Below are positions 1 through 7,335 of a DNA stretch of 64,000 bases, in pieces. How positions within the stretch are numbered: position 1 is the first letter of the stretch; every line of letters starts with the position of its first letter. Source of the stretch: DASSQJ01 sp963730165 (lineage in GTDB: Bacteria; Actinomycetota; Actinomycetes; Actinomycetales; Dermatophilaceae); the NCBI GenBank assembly GCA_963730165.1, contig CAVSQS010000008.1, forward strand, positions 248,001 to 312,000, in the 5' to 3' direction. A program made the position numbers and the translations under genes. Under the pieces are notes generated by a model that saw only the letters and a program-made list of their open reading frames with translations, ran no database searches and had not been told where the DNA came from.

Positions 1-2
1 AC

Positions 3-959
3 GCCGGGGTCGCCGCCCACTACGGCGACCCGATGCGGGAGCAGCGCCTCCTCGCCGAAGGCCTGGCCTGCGTCGACCTGTCGCACCGCGACGTCGTCAC
101 GGTCGGTGGGCCCGACCGGCTCTCGTGGCTGCACTCGATGACGACCCAGGAGTTGACCGGGCTCGGTCCCCGCCTGTCGCGCGAGTCGCTCGTGCTCTCG
201 CCGAAGGGGCACGTCGAGCACGACCTGCACCTCGTCGACGACGGCGAGACCACGTGGATCACCGTCGAGCCGGGGACCGCGCCGGCGCTCGTCGCGTGGC
301 TGGAGTCGATGCGCTTCATGCTGCGGGTCGAGGTCGCGGACGTGAGCGCCGACTGGGCGGTCCTCGGCGAGCCCCGCCGCGCCGAGTCGGCCGGCCGTGA
401 GCTGCTGGCCTGGGTCGACCCGTGGCCGGCGCTCGTCGGCGACACGGTCGCCTACGGGCCGGTCGACGGGCACCCCGGCAGGCAGCGGTCCTGGCGCGAG
501 CTGATCGTCCCCCGCGACCGGCTCGAGGCGGTGGTCGGGGACCGTCCCCTCGCGGGGGTCTGGGCGGCCGAGGCCCTCCGGGTCGCGGCGTGGCGGCCCC
601 GGCTGGGGTTCGAGACCGACCACCGCACCATCCCGCACGAGCTGGACTGGCTGCGCACGGCGGTGCACCTGCACAAGGGCTGCTACCGCGGCCAGGAGAC
701 GATCGCGCGCGTCCACAACCTGGGGCGTCCGCCCCGTCGGCTGGTCTTCCTCCACCTCGACGGCTCGGGGCACGTGCTCCCGGACGCCGGGGCGGCGGTG
801 CTGCTCGACGGGCGCGAGGTCGGCCGGCTGACGTCGGTGGCGCGGCACCACGAGGACGGCCCGGTGGCGCTCGCGGTCGTCAAGCGCTCGGTGCCCGTGG
901 ACGTCGATCTTCTCGTCGACAGCGTCGCTGCAGCACAGACCGTCATTGTCAGCGCCTGA
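3..959 (+). CDS. ygfZ: YgfZ/CAF17 folate-binding protein (5' end cut by window)
   Basis: Tetrahydrofolate-binding protein of the YgfZ/GcvT-like family, which helps maintain and repair iron-sulfur enzymes in the cytoplasm. The family signature KGCYRGQE is present about two thirds along, and the following RVHNLGRPPRR stretch starts the C-terminal barrel as in known members. The reading frame is open to the first base; the residues before the ATG at 33 (AGVAAHYGDP) look like normal YgfZ sequence, so the true start lies before the window and that ATG is internal. The next gene begins 53 bases downstream on the same strand. The family is clear; its exact client enzymes cannot be told from here. 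Confidence 0.9.
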   Translation, partial: AGVAAHYGDPMREQRLLAEGLACVDLSHRDVVTVGGPDRLSWLHSMTTQELTGLGPRLSRESLVLSPKGHVEHDLHLVDDGETTWITVEPGTAPALVAWLESMRFMLRVEVADVSADWAVLGEPRRAESAGRELLAWVDPWPALVGDTVAYGPVDGHPGRQRSWRELIVPRDRLEAVVGDRPLAGVWAAEALRVAAWRPRLGFETDHRTIPHELDWLRTAVHLHKGCYRGQETIARVHNLGRPPRRLVFLHLDGSGHVLPDAGAAVLLDGREVGRLTSVARHHEDGPVALAVVKRSVPVDVDLLVDSVAAAQTVIVSA

Positions 960-1012
960 GGGCCGAAGATCCTTCGGTGGTCACCGATGTGGCCACCTGC
1001 CATGATGGCGCC

Positions 1013-1873
1013 ATGACGACGTCGTCCGCCGAAGTCACCGGCACCCTCATCACCGTCGCGCCGACCGGCGCCGAGCACGCGAAGTCCGACCTCCCCCAGC
1101 TGCCGACCACCCTCGAGGAGCTCGTCGAGACCGCGCGCCGGTGCGAGGCCGCGGGGGCGGCGCTCATCCACCTGCACCTGCGGGACGCCGAGCACCGGCC
1201 CACGCTCGACCCCGGCGTCCTGCGGGCGGCCGTGGACGCGGTGCGCTCCGAGACCGACCTCGTCGTCCAGCTCTCGACCGGTGGCTCGGTGCACGACCCC
1301 CTCGAGTCGCGGCTCACCGTGCTCGACGCCGAGCCCGACTCGTGCTCGCTGACGTGCGGCACGACGAACTTCGGTGACGACGTGTTCCTCAACCCCTGGC
1401 CGTTCATGTCCGAGCTCTACGTGCTCGCGCAGGAGCGCGAGGTCGTGCCGGAGTTCGAGCTGTTCGACCTCGGTCACGTCCACGCGCTCCGGCGGCTCAT
1501 CGACACGCACGGACTCCCGTTCGGCGGGTCGGTGCACGTCGACTTCGTCACGGGGGTGCCCGGAGGGATGCCGGCGACGACCGCGGCGCTCATGGCGGGG
1601 GTCGCGATGCTGCCCCCGGAGGTGACCTCGTGGTCGGCGACGGGCATCGGCCGTGGGCACCTGCCGATCGCCGCGGCGGCGTTGTCCGCTGGCGGGCACC
1701 TGCGGGTCGGGATGGAGGACAACGTCGTCTTCCGTCGCGGCCAGGTCGTGCAGCACAACGACGAGCTGGTCGTGCGAGCCGCCGAGCTGGCGACGCTGCT
1801 CCAACGGCCGCCCCTCAGCACGGCCGAGGCCCGCGCGCTGCTCGGGGTCAAGGACCGCCGCGAGCGCCGCTGA
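1013..1873 (+). CDS. DUF849 / beta-keto acid cleavage enzyme family protein
   Basis: 286-residue TIM-barrel protein of the DUF849 (BKACE) family. Characterised members condense a beta-keto acid with acetyl-CoA, giving a CoA ester and acetoacetate, using a zinc ion. The HLHLRD motif near residue 50 supplies the usual zinc-binding histidines, and GMEDN near residue 235 carries the conserved acidic residue. Length fits the family (about 270-310). The ATG at 1013 was chosen because it gives the normal family N-terminus; the frame is open further upstream but there it overlaps ygfZ in another frame. The substrate cannot be assigned. No partner catabolic genes lie nearby, so it may act alone. Confidence 0.85.
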   Translation: MTTSSAEVTGTLITVAPTGAEHAKSDLPQLPTTLEELVETARRCEAAGAALIHLHLRDAEHRPTLDPGVLRAAVDAVRSETDLVVQLSTGGSVHDPLESRLTVLDAEPDSCSLTCGTTNFGDDVFLNPWPFMSELYVLAQEREVVPEFELFDLGHVHALRRLIDTHGLPFGGSVHVDFVTGVPGGMPATTAALMAGVAMLPPEVTSWSATGIGRGHLPIAAAALSAGGHLRVGMEDNVVFRRGQVVQHNDELVVRAAELATLLQRPPLSTAEARALLGVKDRRERR

Positions 1874-1946
1874 CGGCACCCGGCCCGCCGTCCCGAGGGG
1901 TGGACGGGCCGGGTGGGCGGTCGGAGCTCATCCATAATCACTGGTT

Positions 1947-2450
1947 ATGAACAACCTACGCTCTGCTTTTGGATTCCCGGCCGTCGTCAACGAGAAGGCC
2001 GCGCGGGCCACCGCTGCGGGCGTCGTCGCCCTCGCCGTCGCCACGCTCGTCACCGGCTGGCTGTGGCTGGCCCTCGTGCTGGCGCTGGGCTTCGCGCTGC
2101 GGGTGGCGGGCGGTCCGCGGCTCGACCCGATGAGCCGCTTTGCCGGCGCGGTCCTCGCGCCGCGCCTGGGTGTCCCGCGACCGGTCTCCGGGGCGCCGAA
2201 GCGCTTCGCCCAGGGCATCGGCCTGGTCATCTCCTCGGTCGCCGCCCTCGCCCACGCGCTGGGTGCGGCCGGGCTCGCGGTCGTGGCGCTCGGGGTGCTC
2301 GCGCTGTTCGCGACGCTCGAGGCGGCCCTCGGCTTCTGCGCCGGGTGCCGGGTGTTCGCCCTGCTCATGCGGGCCGGGGTGGTCTCCGACGACACGTGCG
2401 TGGAGTGCGCGGACATCACGTTGCGCCGCCGGGAGGCCGCCGCCGCCTGA
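1947..2450 (+). CDS. DUF4395 membrane protein
   Basis: 167-residue integral membrane protein of the DUF4395 family. It has hydrophobic segments at roughly residues 20-50 and 95-130, and a cysteine pair (GFCAGCR) near residue 130 that is typical of the family. Two further cysteines (TCVEC) follow near the C-terminus. DUF4395 genes often sit beside thioredoxin-like genes, which hints at a redox role, but no thioredoxin gene is visible here. A CATAAT sequence 8 bases before the ATG could be its -10 box. No biochemical function is known to me. Confidence 0.75.
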   Translation: MNNLRSAFGFPAVVNEKAARATAAGVVALAVATLVTGWLWLALVLALGFALRVAGGPRLDPMSRFAGAVLAPRLGVPRPVSGAPKRFAQGIGLVISSVAALAHALGAAGLAVVALGVLALFATLEAALGFCAGCRVFALLMRAGVVSDDTCVECADITLRRREAAAA

Positions 2451-2564
2451 GCCGGCGGGCGGTGTTGCCGCCGCGGGCGTCCCTCGCCATTCCCGGGGAC
2501 GCTGTGAACACCCTCACGCTTGCCCGAGTTTGCATTTGCTAACTGGAGCAAGCACAATGGACTC

Positions 2565-2930
2565 GTGAGCAAGAACCCGCTGAACGACCTGGGCAGCAGC
2601 CTCGGCGACTACCTGCGCGAGCAGCGTCAGGCCGCCAAGCTGTCCCTGCGTCAGCTGTCCGAGCTCGCCGGGGTCTCGAACCCCTACCTGTCCCAGATCG
2701 AGCGTGGGCTCAAGCGCCCCAGCGCCGAGATCCTCCAGCAGCTCGCCAAGGGCCTGGAGGTCTCCGCCGAGTCGCTCTACGTCCGGGCCGGCATCCTCGA
2801 CGCCGAGACTGCCGGCACCACCCCCGCGGCTCCCGACGTGCGGGCTGCCATCGCCGGGGACCAGGCCCTGACCGCCCGGCAGAAGAAGACCCTGCTCGAC
2901 ATCTACGAGTCCTACGTCGAGAAGGACTGA
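2565..2930 (+). CDS. XRE-family helix-turn-helix regulator
   Basis: Small cytoplasmic DNA-binding protein, 121 residues from the GTG at 2565. The helix-turn-helix lies at about residues 12-66, with LSLRQLSELAGVSNPYLSQI as its core and recognition helix. The C-terminal QKKTLLDIYESY helix is also found in mycobacterial relatives. The gene directly precedes the HbhA-like gene, the same order as Rv0474-Rv0475 (hbhA) in Mycobacterium tuberculosis, so it probably controls that gene and perhaps itself. A TTG at 2520 would extend the protein by 15 residues, but the GTG gives the usual SKNPLNDLG start. Confidence 0.85.
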   Translation: MSKNPLNDLGSSLGDYLREQRQAAKLSLRQLSELAGVSNPYLSQIERGLKRPSAEILQQLAKGLEVSAESLYVRAGILDAETAGTTPAAPDVRAAIAGDQALTARQKKTLLDIYESYVEKD

Positions 2931-2994
2931 CGGCAGCGCCGTCGCCCAGAACCCCCAGAAACCGACCGACCATCCACCCGAAGGAGACACCGAG

Positions 2995-3705
2995 ATGACC
3001 GTCCTCGAGGACCTCAGGAAGACCATCGACACCACCCCCCTCTACGCCGTCGTCGGCGCCACCGACCTCGCCGTCGAGAAGGCCCGCGAGGCCCGTGCGG
3101 ACCTCGACAAGGCCCGCGCCGACCTCGTCAAGCGCGCCGAGGCCGCCCGTGCGGACCTCGACAAGGCCCCCTCCACCGTCCAGGCCCGCGCCAACGCCGT
3201 GGCCGGCCAGGTCCGGGAGCTCCCGGCCCTCGCCCTCAACCAGGGCATGGTCGTCTCCGGCAAGGTGGCCGAGGGCTACGCCGACCTCGCGACCCGCGGC
3301 AAGGGCTTCGTGAAGCGCGTCCGCACCCAGAAGGCGACCCAGGACCTCGTCGCCCAGGCCGAGGCCACCCTGGCCCAGGCCAAGGGCGCCGTGACCTCGG
3401 CCCGCAACGCGGCCACCGAGATCGAGCGCTCCGCCAAGGCCACGATCACGACCGGCCGCCACGAGGCCGCCAAGGTCGTCAACGTCCTCGGCGACACCGT
3501 CACCGAGGAGACCAAGGTCGCCGAGGCCGAGGTGAAGAAGTCGGCGAAGCGCACCCGCACCGCCGCCAAGCGCACCTCGACCACCGCGAAGAAGGCCACC
3601 AAGCGCACGACCGCGTCGGCCAAGGCCGTGACGACGAGCGCGAAGAAGACCGCCACCGCCGCGGAGAAGGCCGTCGAGACCACCGCCGAGAAGATCGGCG
3701 ACTGA
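2995..3705 (+). CDS. Heparin-binding hemagglutinin (HbhA)-like protein
   Basis: 236-residue protein made almost wholly of Ala, Lys, Glu, Arg and Thr, predicted as a long coiled coil (residues ~20-160) with a Lys/Ala/Thr-rich tail (~180-236; AKRTRTAAKRTSTTAKKATK). Mycobacterial HbhA has the same plan: TTPLYAVVGATDLAVE resembles its N-terminal PLLAALGAADLAL region, and the basic tail corresponds to the glycosaminoglycan-binding, methylated tail. A good ribosome site (aaggagac) precedes the ATG. Together with the XRE gene before it, this is the Rv0474-hbhA arrangement. In an environmental actinobacterium the role may be surface adhesion or membrane organisation rather than host binding. The low-complexity tail makes homology claims there weak. 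Confidence 0.75.
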   Translation: MTVLEDLRKTIDTTPLYAVVGATDLAVEKAREARADLDKARADLVKRAEAARADLDKAPSTVQARANAVAGQVRELPALALNQGMVVSGKVAEGYADLATRGKGFVKRVRTQKATQDLVAQAEATLAQAKGAVTSARNAATEIERSAKATITTGRHEAAKVVNVLGDTVTEETKVAEAEVKKSAKRTRTAAKRTSTTAKKATKRTTASAKAVTTSAKKTATAAEKAVETTAEKIGD

Positions 3706-3754
3706 CCTCCCGCGCACCGTCACCGGCTCCCCCCTTTCCCGGTGACACCCCCTC

Positions 3755-3785
3755 GACCGGGGGCCGGCTCGACCGGCCCCCGGTC
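3755..3785 (+). terminator. Hairpin after the HbhA-like gene
   Basis: Perfect 12-bp inverted repeat (gaccgggggccg / cggcccccggtc) around a 7-base loop, 50 bases after the stop of the HbhA-like gene. There is no U tract, which is common for hairpin terminators in high-GC actinobacteria. Confidence 0.6.
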
Positions 3786-3801
3786 GTTCGCGTCCCGGCG
3801 A

Positions 3802-3807
3802 TAGGGT
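3802..3807 (+). promoter_or_regulatory. -10 box (TAGGGT), probably leaderless
   Basis: TAGGGT ends 6 bases before the asparaginase GTG. With a start of transcription about 7 bases after the -10 box, the mRNA would begin at the start codon. Confidence 0.55.
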
Positions 3808-3813
3808 CGGGCC

Positions 3814-4857
3814 GTGCCACACCCCCCGCACCATCTCGCCGGTGCCGAGGCGCCTCGGGCCACCCCGCCCGGCCTCGCCGACGGCCCCGTCCTCGCCCAC
3901 GTCGTCCGCGGTGGGTTCGTGGAGTCGGCGCACCGCGGCAGCATCGCCGTCACCGCGGCTGACGGCAGCCCCCTCCATCGCTGGGGCGCCCCTGCGGACC
4001 CGATCCTCCCCCGCTCGAGCAACAAGCCCCTCCAGGCGGCCGCGATGCTCCGCGCCGGTCTCACCCTCCCCGCGGCCCATCTCGCCCTCGCGTGCGCCAG
4101 CCACAGCGCCGAGCCCGTGCACCTCGACGTCGTCCGGCAGATGCTCGCCGACGCCGACCTCACCGAGGAGGACCTGCAGAACACGCCCGACCTGCCGTAC
4201 GACCCCGAGGAGCGGGACGTGTGGATCGCCGCCGGCCGCACCGCCCGCCCCCTCGCGCAGAACTGCTCGGGCAAGCACGCGGCGATGCTCGCGACCTGTC
4301 GCGTCAACGGGTGGGACCTCACGACCTACCGGGATCCCGACCACCCCCTCCAGCGGCACATCGCCGCGACGATCGAGGAGCTGACCGGCGAGCCCGTCGT
4401 CGCCGCACCCGTCGACGGGTGCGGCGCCCCGGTCATGGCGGTCTCCCTCGTCGGCCTGGCCCGGGCCTTCGGCCGGATCGCCGCCGCCGACCCGACCACG
4501 CCCGAGGGCCGCGTCGCCACCGCGATGCGCGAGCACCCCGAGCTCGTCGGGGGCACGCGCCGCGACGTCACCGCGCTCATGCGGGGCACCCCCGGTCTCG
4601 TCGCCAAGGACGGCGCCGAAGCCGTCTACGCCGCGGGCCTGGCCGACGGGCGCGGTGTCGCCCTCAAGATCGCCGACGGCGCCCAGCGGGCGCGACCGGT
4701 CGTGCTCGCCGCGGTGCTGCGCCGGCTCGGGGTCGAGTCCGGCGCCTACGTGCGGCTCGAGGACGCCCCCGTCCTCGGGCACGGCCGACCGGTCGGTGCC
4801 GTCGTCGCGCACGGCATCGAGGTGCGCGACGCCGCCCCCGGGGGTCGGAGGCCGTGA
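3814..4857 (+). CDS. Type II-like asparaginase (Asparaginase_II family)
   Basis: 347-residue cytoplasmic enzyme of the Asparaginase_II family (Rhizobium etli type), unrelated to the E. coli AnsA/AnsB fold. These hydrolyse asparagine to aspartate and ammonia. Family landmarks: HVVRGGFVESAHRG near the N-terminus, RSSNKPLQAA, LACASHSAEPVH, NCSGKHAAML and PVDGCGAPVMA. The GTG at 3814 sits 6 bases after a -10 box. Its stop overlaps the dtd start by 4 bases (GTGA), so the two genes are translationally coupled. The link with Dtd has no obvious metabolic logic. Confidence 0.88.
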   Translation: MPHPPHHLAGAEAPRATPPGLADGPVLAHVVRGGFVESAHRGSIAVTAADGSPLHRWGAPADPILPRSSNKPLQAAAMLRAGLTLPAAHLALACASHSAEPVHLDVVRQMLADADLTEEDLQNTPDLPYDPEERDVWIAAGRTARPLAQNCSGKHAAMLATCRVNGWDLTTYRDPDHPLQRHIAATIEELTGEPVVAAPVDGCGAPVMAVSLVGLARAFGRIAAADPTTPEGRVATAMREHPELVGGTRRDVTALMRGTPGLVAKDGAEAVYAAGLADGRGVALKIADGAQRARPVVLAAVLRRLGVESGAYVRLEDAPVLGHGRPVGAVVAHGIEVRDAAPGGRRP

Positions 4858-5279
4858 GGGCGGTCCTCCAGCGCGTCACCGAGGCCTCGGTCCGCGTCGA
4901 CGGCGAGGTGGTCGGCGAGATCGCGCGCCCCGGGCTGGTCGCTCTCGTCGGTGTCGCCCACGCCGACGGCGCCGCCGAGGTGGCGACGATGGCCCGCAAG
5001 ATCGCCGAGCTGCGCATCCTCGAGGGTGAGCGCTCGGTGCTCGACACCGGGGCGCCCGTGCTCGTCGTCAGCCAGTTCACCCTCTACGCCGACACGCGCA
5101 AGGGTCGCCGGCCCTCGTGGAACGCGGCCGCCCCCGGGCCCGTCGCGGAGCCGGTCGTCGAGCAGGTGGTCGAGGCCCTGCGAAGCCGCGGCGTCGAGGT
5201 CGCCACCGGCCGGTTCGGGGCACACATGGACGTCGCGCTCGTCAACAACGGGCCCGTGACCATCGTCCTGGACGTCTGA
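4854..5279 (+). CDS. dtd: D-aminoacyl-tRNA deacylase
   Basis: 141-residue homodimeric enzyme that removes D-amino acids wrongly attached to tRNA and so protects translation. The two catalytic signatures are present: SQFTLYAD near residue 80 and NNGPVTI near the C-terminus (the Gly-cisPro type site). Starts at GTG 4854, overlapping the asparaginase stop by 4 bases. Length is normal. Confidence 0.95.
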   Translation: MRAVLQRVTEASVRVDGEVVGEIARPGLVALVGVAHADGAAEVATMARKIAELRILEGERSVLDTGAPVLVVSQFTLYADTRKGRRPSWNAAAPGPVAEPVVEQVVEALRSRGVEVATGRFGAHMDVALVNNGPVTIVLDV

Positions 5280-5283
5280 GACC

Positions 5284-5289
5284 TACCCT
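5284..5289 (+). promoter_or_regulatory. -10 box (TACCCT), probably leaderless
   Basis: TACCCT lies 7 bases before the ATG of the DUF2516 gene, only 4 bases after the dtd stop codon. It would give a separate leaderless transcript. Confidence 0.5.
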
Positions 5290-5296
5290 TGTCCTC

Positions 5297-5620
5297 ATGA
5301 GTCTGCTGTCGACCGCACAGGGCTGGATCGTCTTCGTCCTGTCCCTCGCGGCCCTGGGTGTCGAGGTCTACGCGTTCATCGACTGCGCCCGGCGCCGTTC
5401 GGACGCCTTCTCCGCGGCCGGGAAGCGCACCAAGGGGTTCTGGCTGGCGATCACCGGCGTCGCTGCGCTCCTCGGGTTCGTCTCGCTCGGAGGACTGGGC
5501 GGCATCCTCGCGATCGCCGCGATCATCGCCTCCGGCGTGTACCTCGCCGACGTCAAGCCGGCGCTCGACCAGGTCACCGGTCGCGGCCGCCCCACCGACG
5601 GACCCTACGGGCCCTGGTGA
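5297..5620 (+). CDS. DUF2516 family membrane protein
   Basis: 107-residue actinobacterial membrane protein of the DUF2516 family. It has hydrophobic segments at about residues 9-28 and 47-85, with a basic, cysteine-containing loop (DCARRRSDAF) between them. The ATG at 5297 is preceded by a -10 box at leaderless distance; the frame is open further upstream but there it overlaps dtd. The 3' end overlaps the convergent methyltransferase gene by 16 bases. Function unknown. Confidence 0.8.
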   Translation: MSLLSTAQGWIVFVLSLAALGVEVYAFIDCARRRSDAFSAAGKRTKGFWLAITGVAALLGFVSLGGLGGILAIAAIIASGVYLADVKPALDQVTGRGRPTDGPYGPW

Positions 5621-6471
5621 CCACCCGACACGGGCGCGCGTCCCGAGGCTGACAGGCCGGCACCGGGCCACGCCCCTTGGCCCGGAGCAACCGCGGACCA
5701 GGCGATGGTCACCTCCCCGAGCCGCCACCGGGTCGGACCGTCCACCAGTGGCCAGCCCGCGGCGCGCAGCGCCTCCACCGTGGCGATGAAGCGCTGCCGC
5801 ACCCCGTAGGAGGCGTGTGCCGCCTGCCGGGTCCACGCGTCGTCGAGGGCCGCGAGGAGCCCGTGCACCCCCTCCCCGGGGACGTTGCGGTGGATGAGCG
5901 CCTTGGGCAGCCGCTCGGCGACGACCCCCGGTCGCTCGAGCCCTCGTAGGCGCCACGACAGGGTGAGCGAGCGGGGCCCGTCCGCGTCCAGCGTGACCCA
6001 GGAGGCGAGCCGGCCGAGCTCGTCGCAGGTGCCGTCGACGAGGATGCCGCCCCGTGCCAGCCGCGCCAGGGTCCTCGCCCACGCGTCGGCGACCTCGGCC
6101 TCGTCGTACTGGCGTAGGACGTTGAAGGCCCGCACGACGACCGGCCGCGCGCCGCCGTCGAGCGGCACCTCGAAGCCGCCGCGGCGGAACGTCAGCCCGG
6201 GGCGCTCGAGCGGTCGCGCCGCCGAGACCCGCTCCGGGTCGATCTCGACCCCCACGACCTCGACGTCGGGCCGCACCCGCCGCAGCCGGTCGAACAGCTC
6301 GACCGCGGTGACGGGCGAGGCCCCGTAGCCGAGGTCGACGACGACGGGTGGTGCGGCTGCCCGGCGCAGCACCCCGGCCTGCGGACCCGCGAGCCAGCGG
6401 TCGCACCGCCGCAGCCGGTTGGGGCCGGTCGTGCCCCGGGTGATCGTCCCCACGGGTCGCTGGCCGGCCAC
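5605..6471 (-). CDS. Class I SAM-dependent methyltransferase
   Basis: 288-residue protein with a Rossmann-type methyltransferase core. The SAM-binding motif I is VVDLGYGASP at about residue 45, followed by VVGVEIDPERV (acidic end of strand 2) near residue 75. The C-terminal third carries an extra region (ALIHRNVPGEGVHGLL) seen in actinobacterial homologues. The GTG at 6471 is preceded by a -10 box (TACGCT on this strand) 6 bases away. It is divergent from the gene at 6526, sharing one palindromic promoter. The substrate is unknown. Confidence 0.75.
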   Translation of the reverse strand: MAGQRPVGTITRGTTGPNRLRRCDRWLAGPQAGVLRRAAAPPVVVDLGYGASPVTAVELFDRLRRVRPDVEVVGVEIDPERVSAARPLERPGLTFRRGGFEVPLDGGARPVVVRAFNVLRQYDEAEVADAWARTLARLARGGILVDGTCDELGRLASWVTLDADGPRSLTLSWRLRGLERPGVVAERLPKALIHRNVPGEGVHGLLAALDDAWTRQAAHASYGVRQRFIATVEALRAAGWPLVDGPTRWRLGEVTIAWSAVAPGQGAWPGAGLSASGRAPVSGGHQGP

Positions 6472-6477
6472 GGACCC

Positions 6478-6519
6478 AGCGTAGGCGGGGCAGCGGGGTC
6501 CGGGCGGCCCGCCTACGCT
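6478..6519. promoter_or_regulatory. Symmetric divergent promoter (14-bp inverted repeat holding two -10 boxes)
   Basis: The DNA between the divergent starts at 6471 and 6526 contains a perfect inverted repeat, ccagcgtaggcggg and cccgcctacgctgg, separated by 18 bases. Each arm contains the same TACGCT box facing outward, each exactly 6 bases from its start codon. Both genes would be leaderless, and the arms could pair in single-stranded DNA. Confidence 0.6.
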
Positions 6520-6525
6520 GGTCGG

Positions 6526-7335
6526 GTGTGGTGGGAACGGCTCCGGGCGCGCAACCGGGCGGGGGAGGTCAGCCTCTCGATGGTCGCGCTCGTGCTCTCC
6601 CTCACCGCCGCGCTCGCCCTCGGTCTCAGCTCGTGGCTGCCACGGGCGCTGGCCCGGGACATCGGCATCGCCGACGTCGAGCCGGGGCTGCTCGAGGTCG
6701 CCCAGGGGGCGCGCGGCGTGCAGTCGCTCGGCGCCGGGCTGTCGGTCACCCTCTACGACTCCGGCTTCCGCCTCGCCCGGGGCAGCACGGTGCTCGCCGA
6801 CACGGTGACACGCGGCGCCCCGGTGTCGGCCGTCCTCGGCACCCTCGGCCAGGTCGGCGGTCACCCCCGGGAGTCCGTGACCCGCGCGCTGAGCAACCTC
6901 AGCATCGACTCCGTGGTCCGCGACGACGAGACCGTCGTCTACAGCGGCGTCCTCTTCGACGACGACCAGGCCGAGACCATGCCGATGCGCATCGAGTTCG
7001 CCCCGGTCGGAGGGCGCATCCGGATGGACGTCAACGTGCCCGGCGCCGACGCCGTCGTCGTCCACCTCGACTGGCGCCCCGCGACGACCGGGATCGCGCC
7101 GGCCCTGCCCGCCCGCAACCTCAAGGAGCGGGCCTACTGGGTCGACCCCACGGTCGTCGAGCAGCCGGCGTTCACGTGGGTGCTCGGCACCGACGTGTCC
7201 ATCGGTCCGGTCCAGGTGCCCCGCGCGGTGGACCTGCGTCAGGACGGCCGGATCGCCATCCACGCGTGGACGCCGAGAGCGGTCGTCACCGTCACCGACA
7301 CCCCACGCCCCGCCGTGTCAGACTCGACCCCATGA
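6526..7335 (+). CDS. Membrane-anchored protein of unknown function (mshA operon)
   Basis: 269-residue protein with a short basic N-terminus, one hydrophobic anchor at about residues 18-38 (VALVLSLTAALALGL), and a long outer part without cysteine motifs or repeats that I recognise. It starts at GTG 6526, at leaderless distance from a -10 box. Its stop overlaps the mshA start (ATGA), so it is the first gene of the mshA-YbjN operon. I do not recognise the family. The context suggests it is conserved beside mycothiol biosynthesis in related genomes, but that needs a search. Confidence 0.6.
   Translation: MWWERLRARNRAGEVSLSMVALVLSLTAALALGLSSWLPRALARDIGIADVEPGLLEVAQGARGVQSLGAGLSVTLYDSGFRLARGSTVLADTVTRGAPVSAVLGTLGQVGGHPRESVTRALSNLSIDSVVRDDETVVYSGVLFDDDQAETMPMRIEFAPVGGRIRMDVNVPGADAVVVHLDWRPATTGIAPALPARNLKERAYWVDPTVVEQPAFTWVLGTDVSIGPVQVPRAVDLRQDGRIAIHAWTPRAVVTVTDTPRPAVSDSTP

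Noticed and set aside
683..1879. 398-residue minus-strand ORF opposite the DUF849 gene
   Set aside because: Shadow frame; the + strand frame has clear zinc-binding motifs and family length.
2710..4812. 700-residue minus-strand ORF
   Set aside because: Shadow of the HbhA-like and asparaginase genes; low-complexity Gly/Leu/Arg sequence, no start signal.
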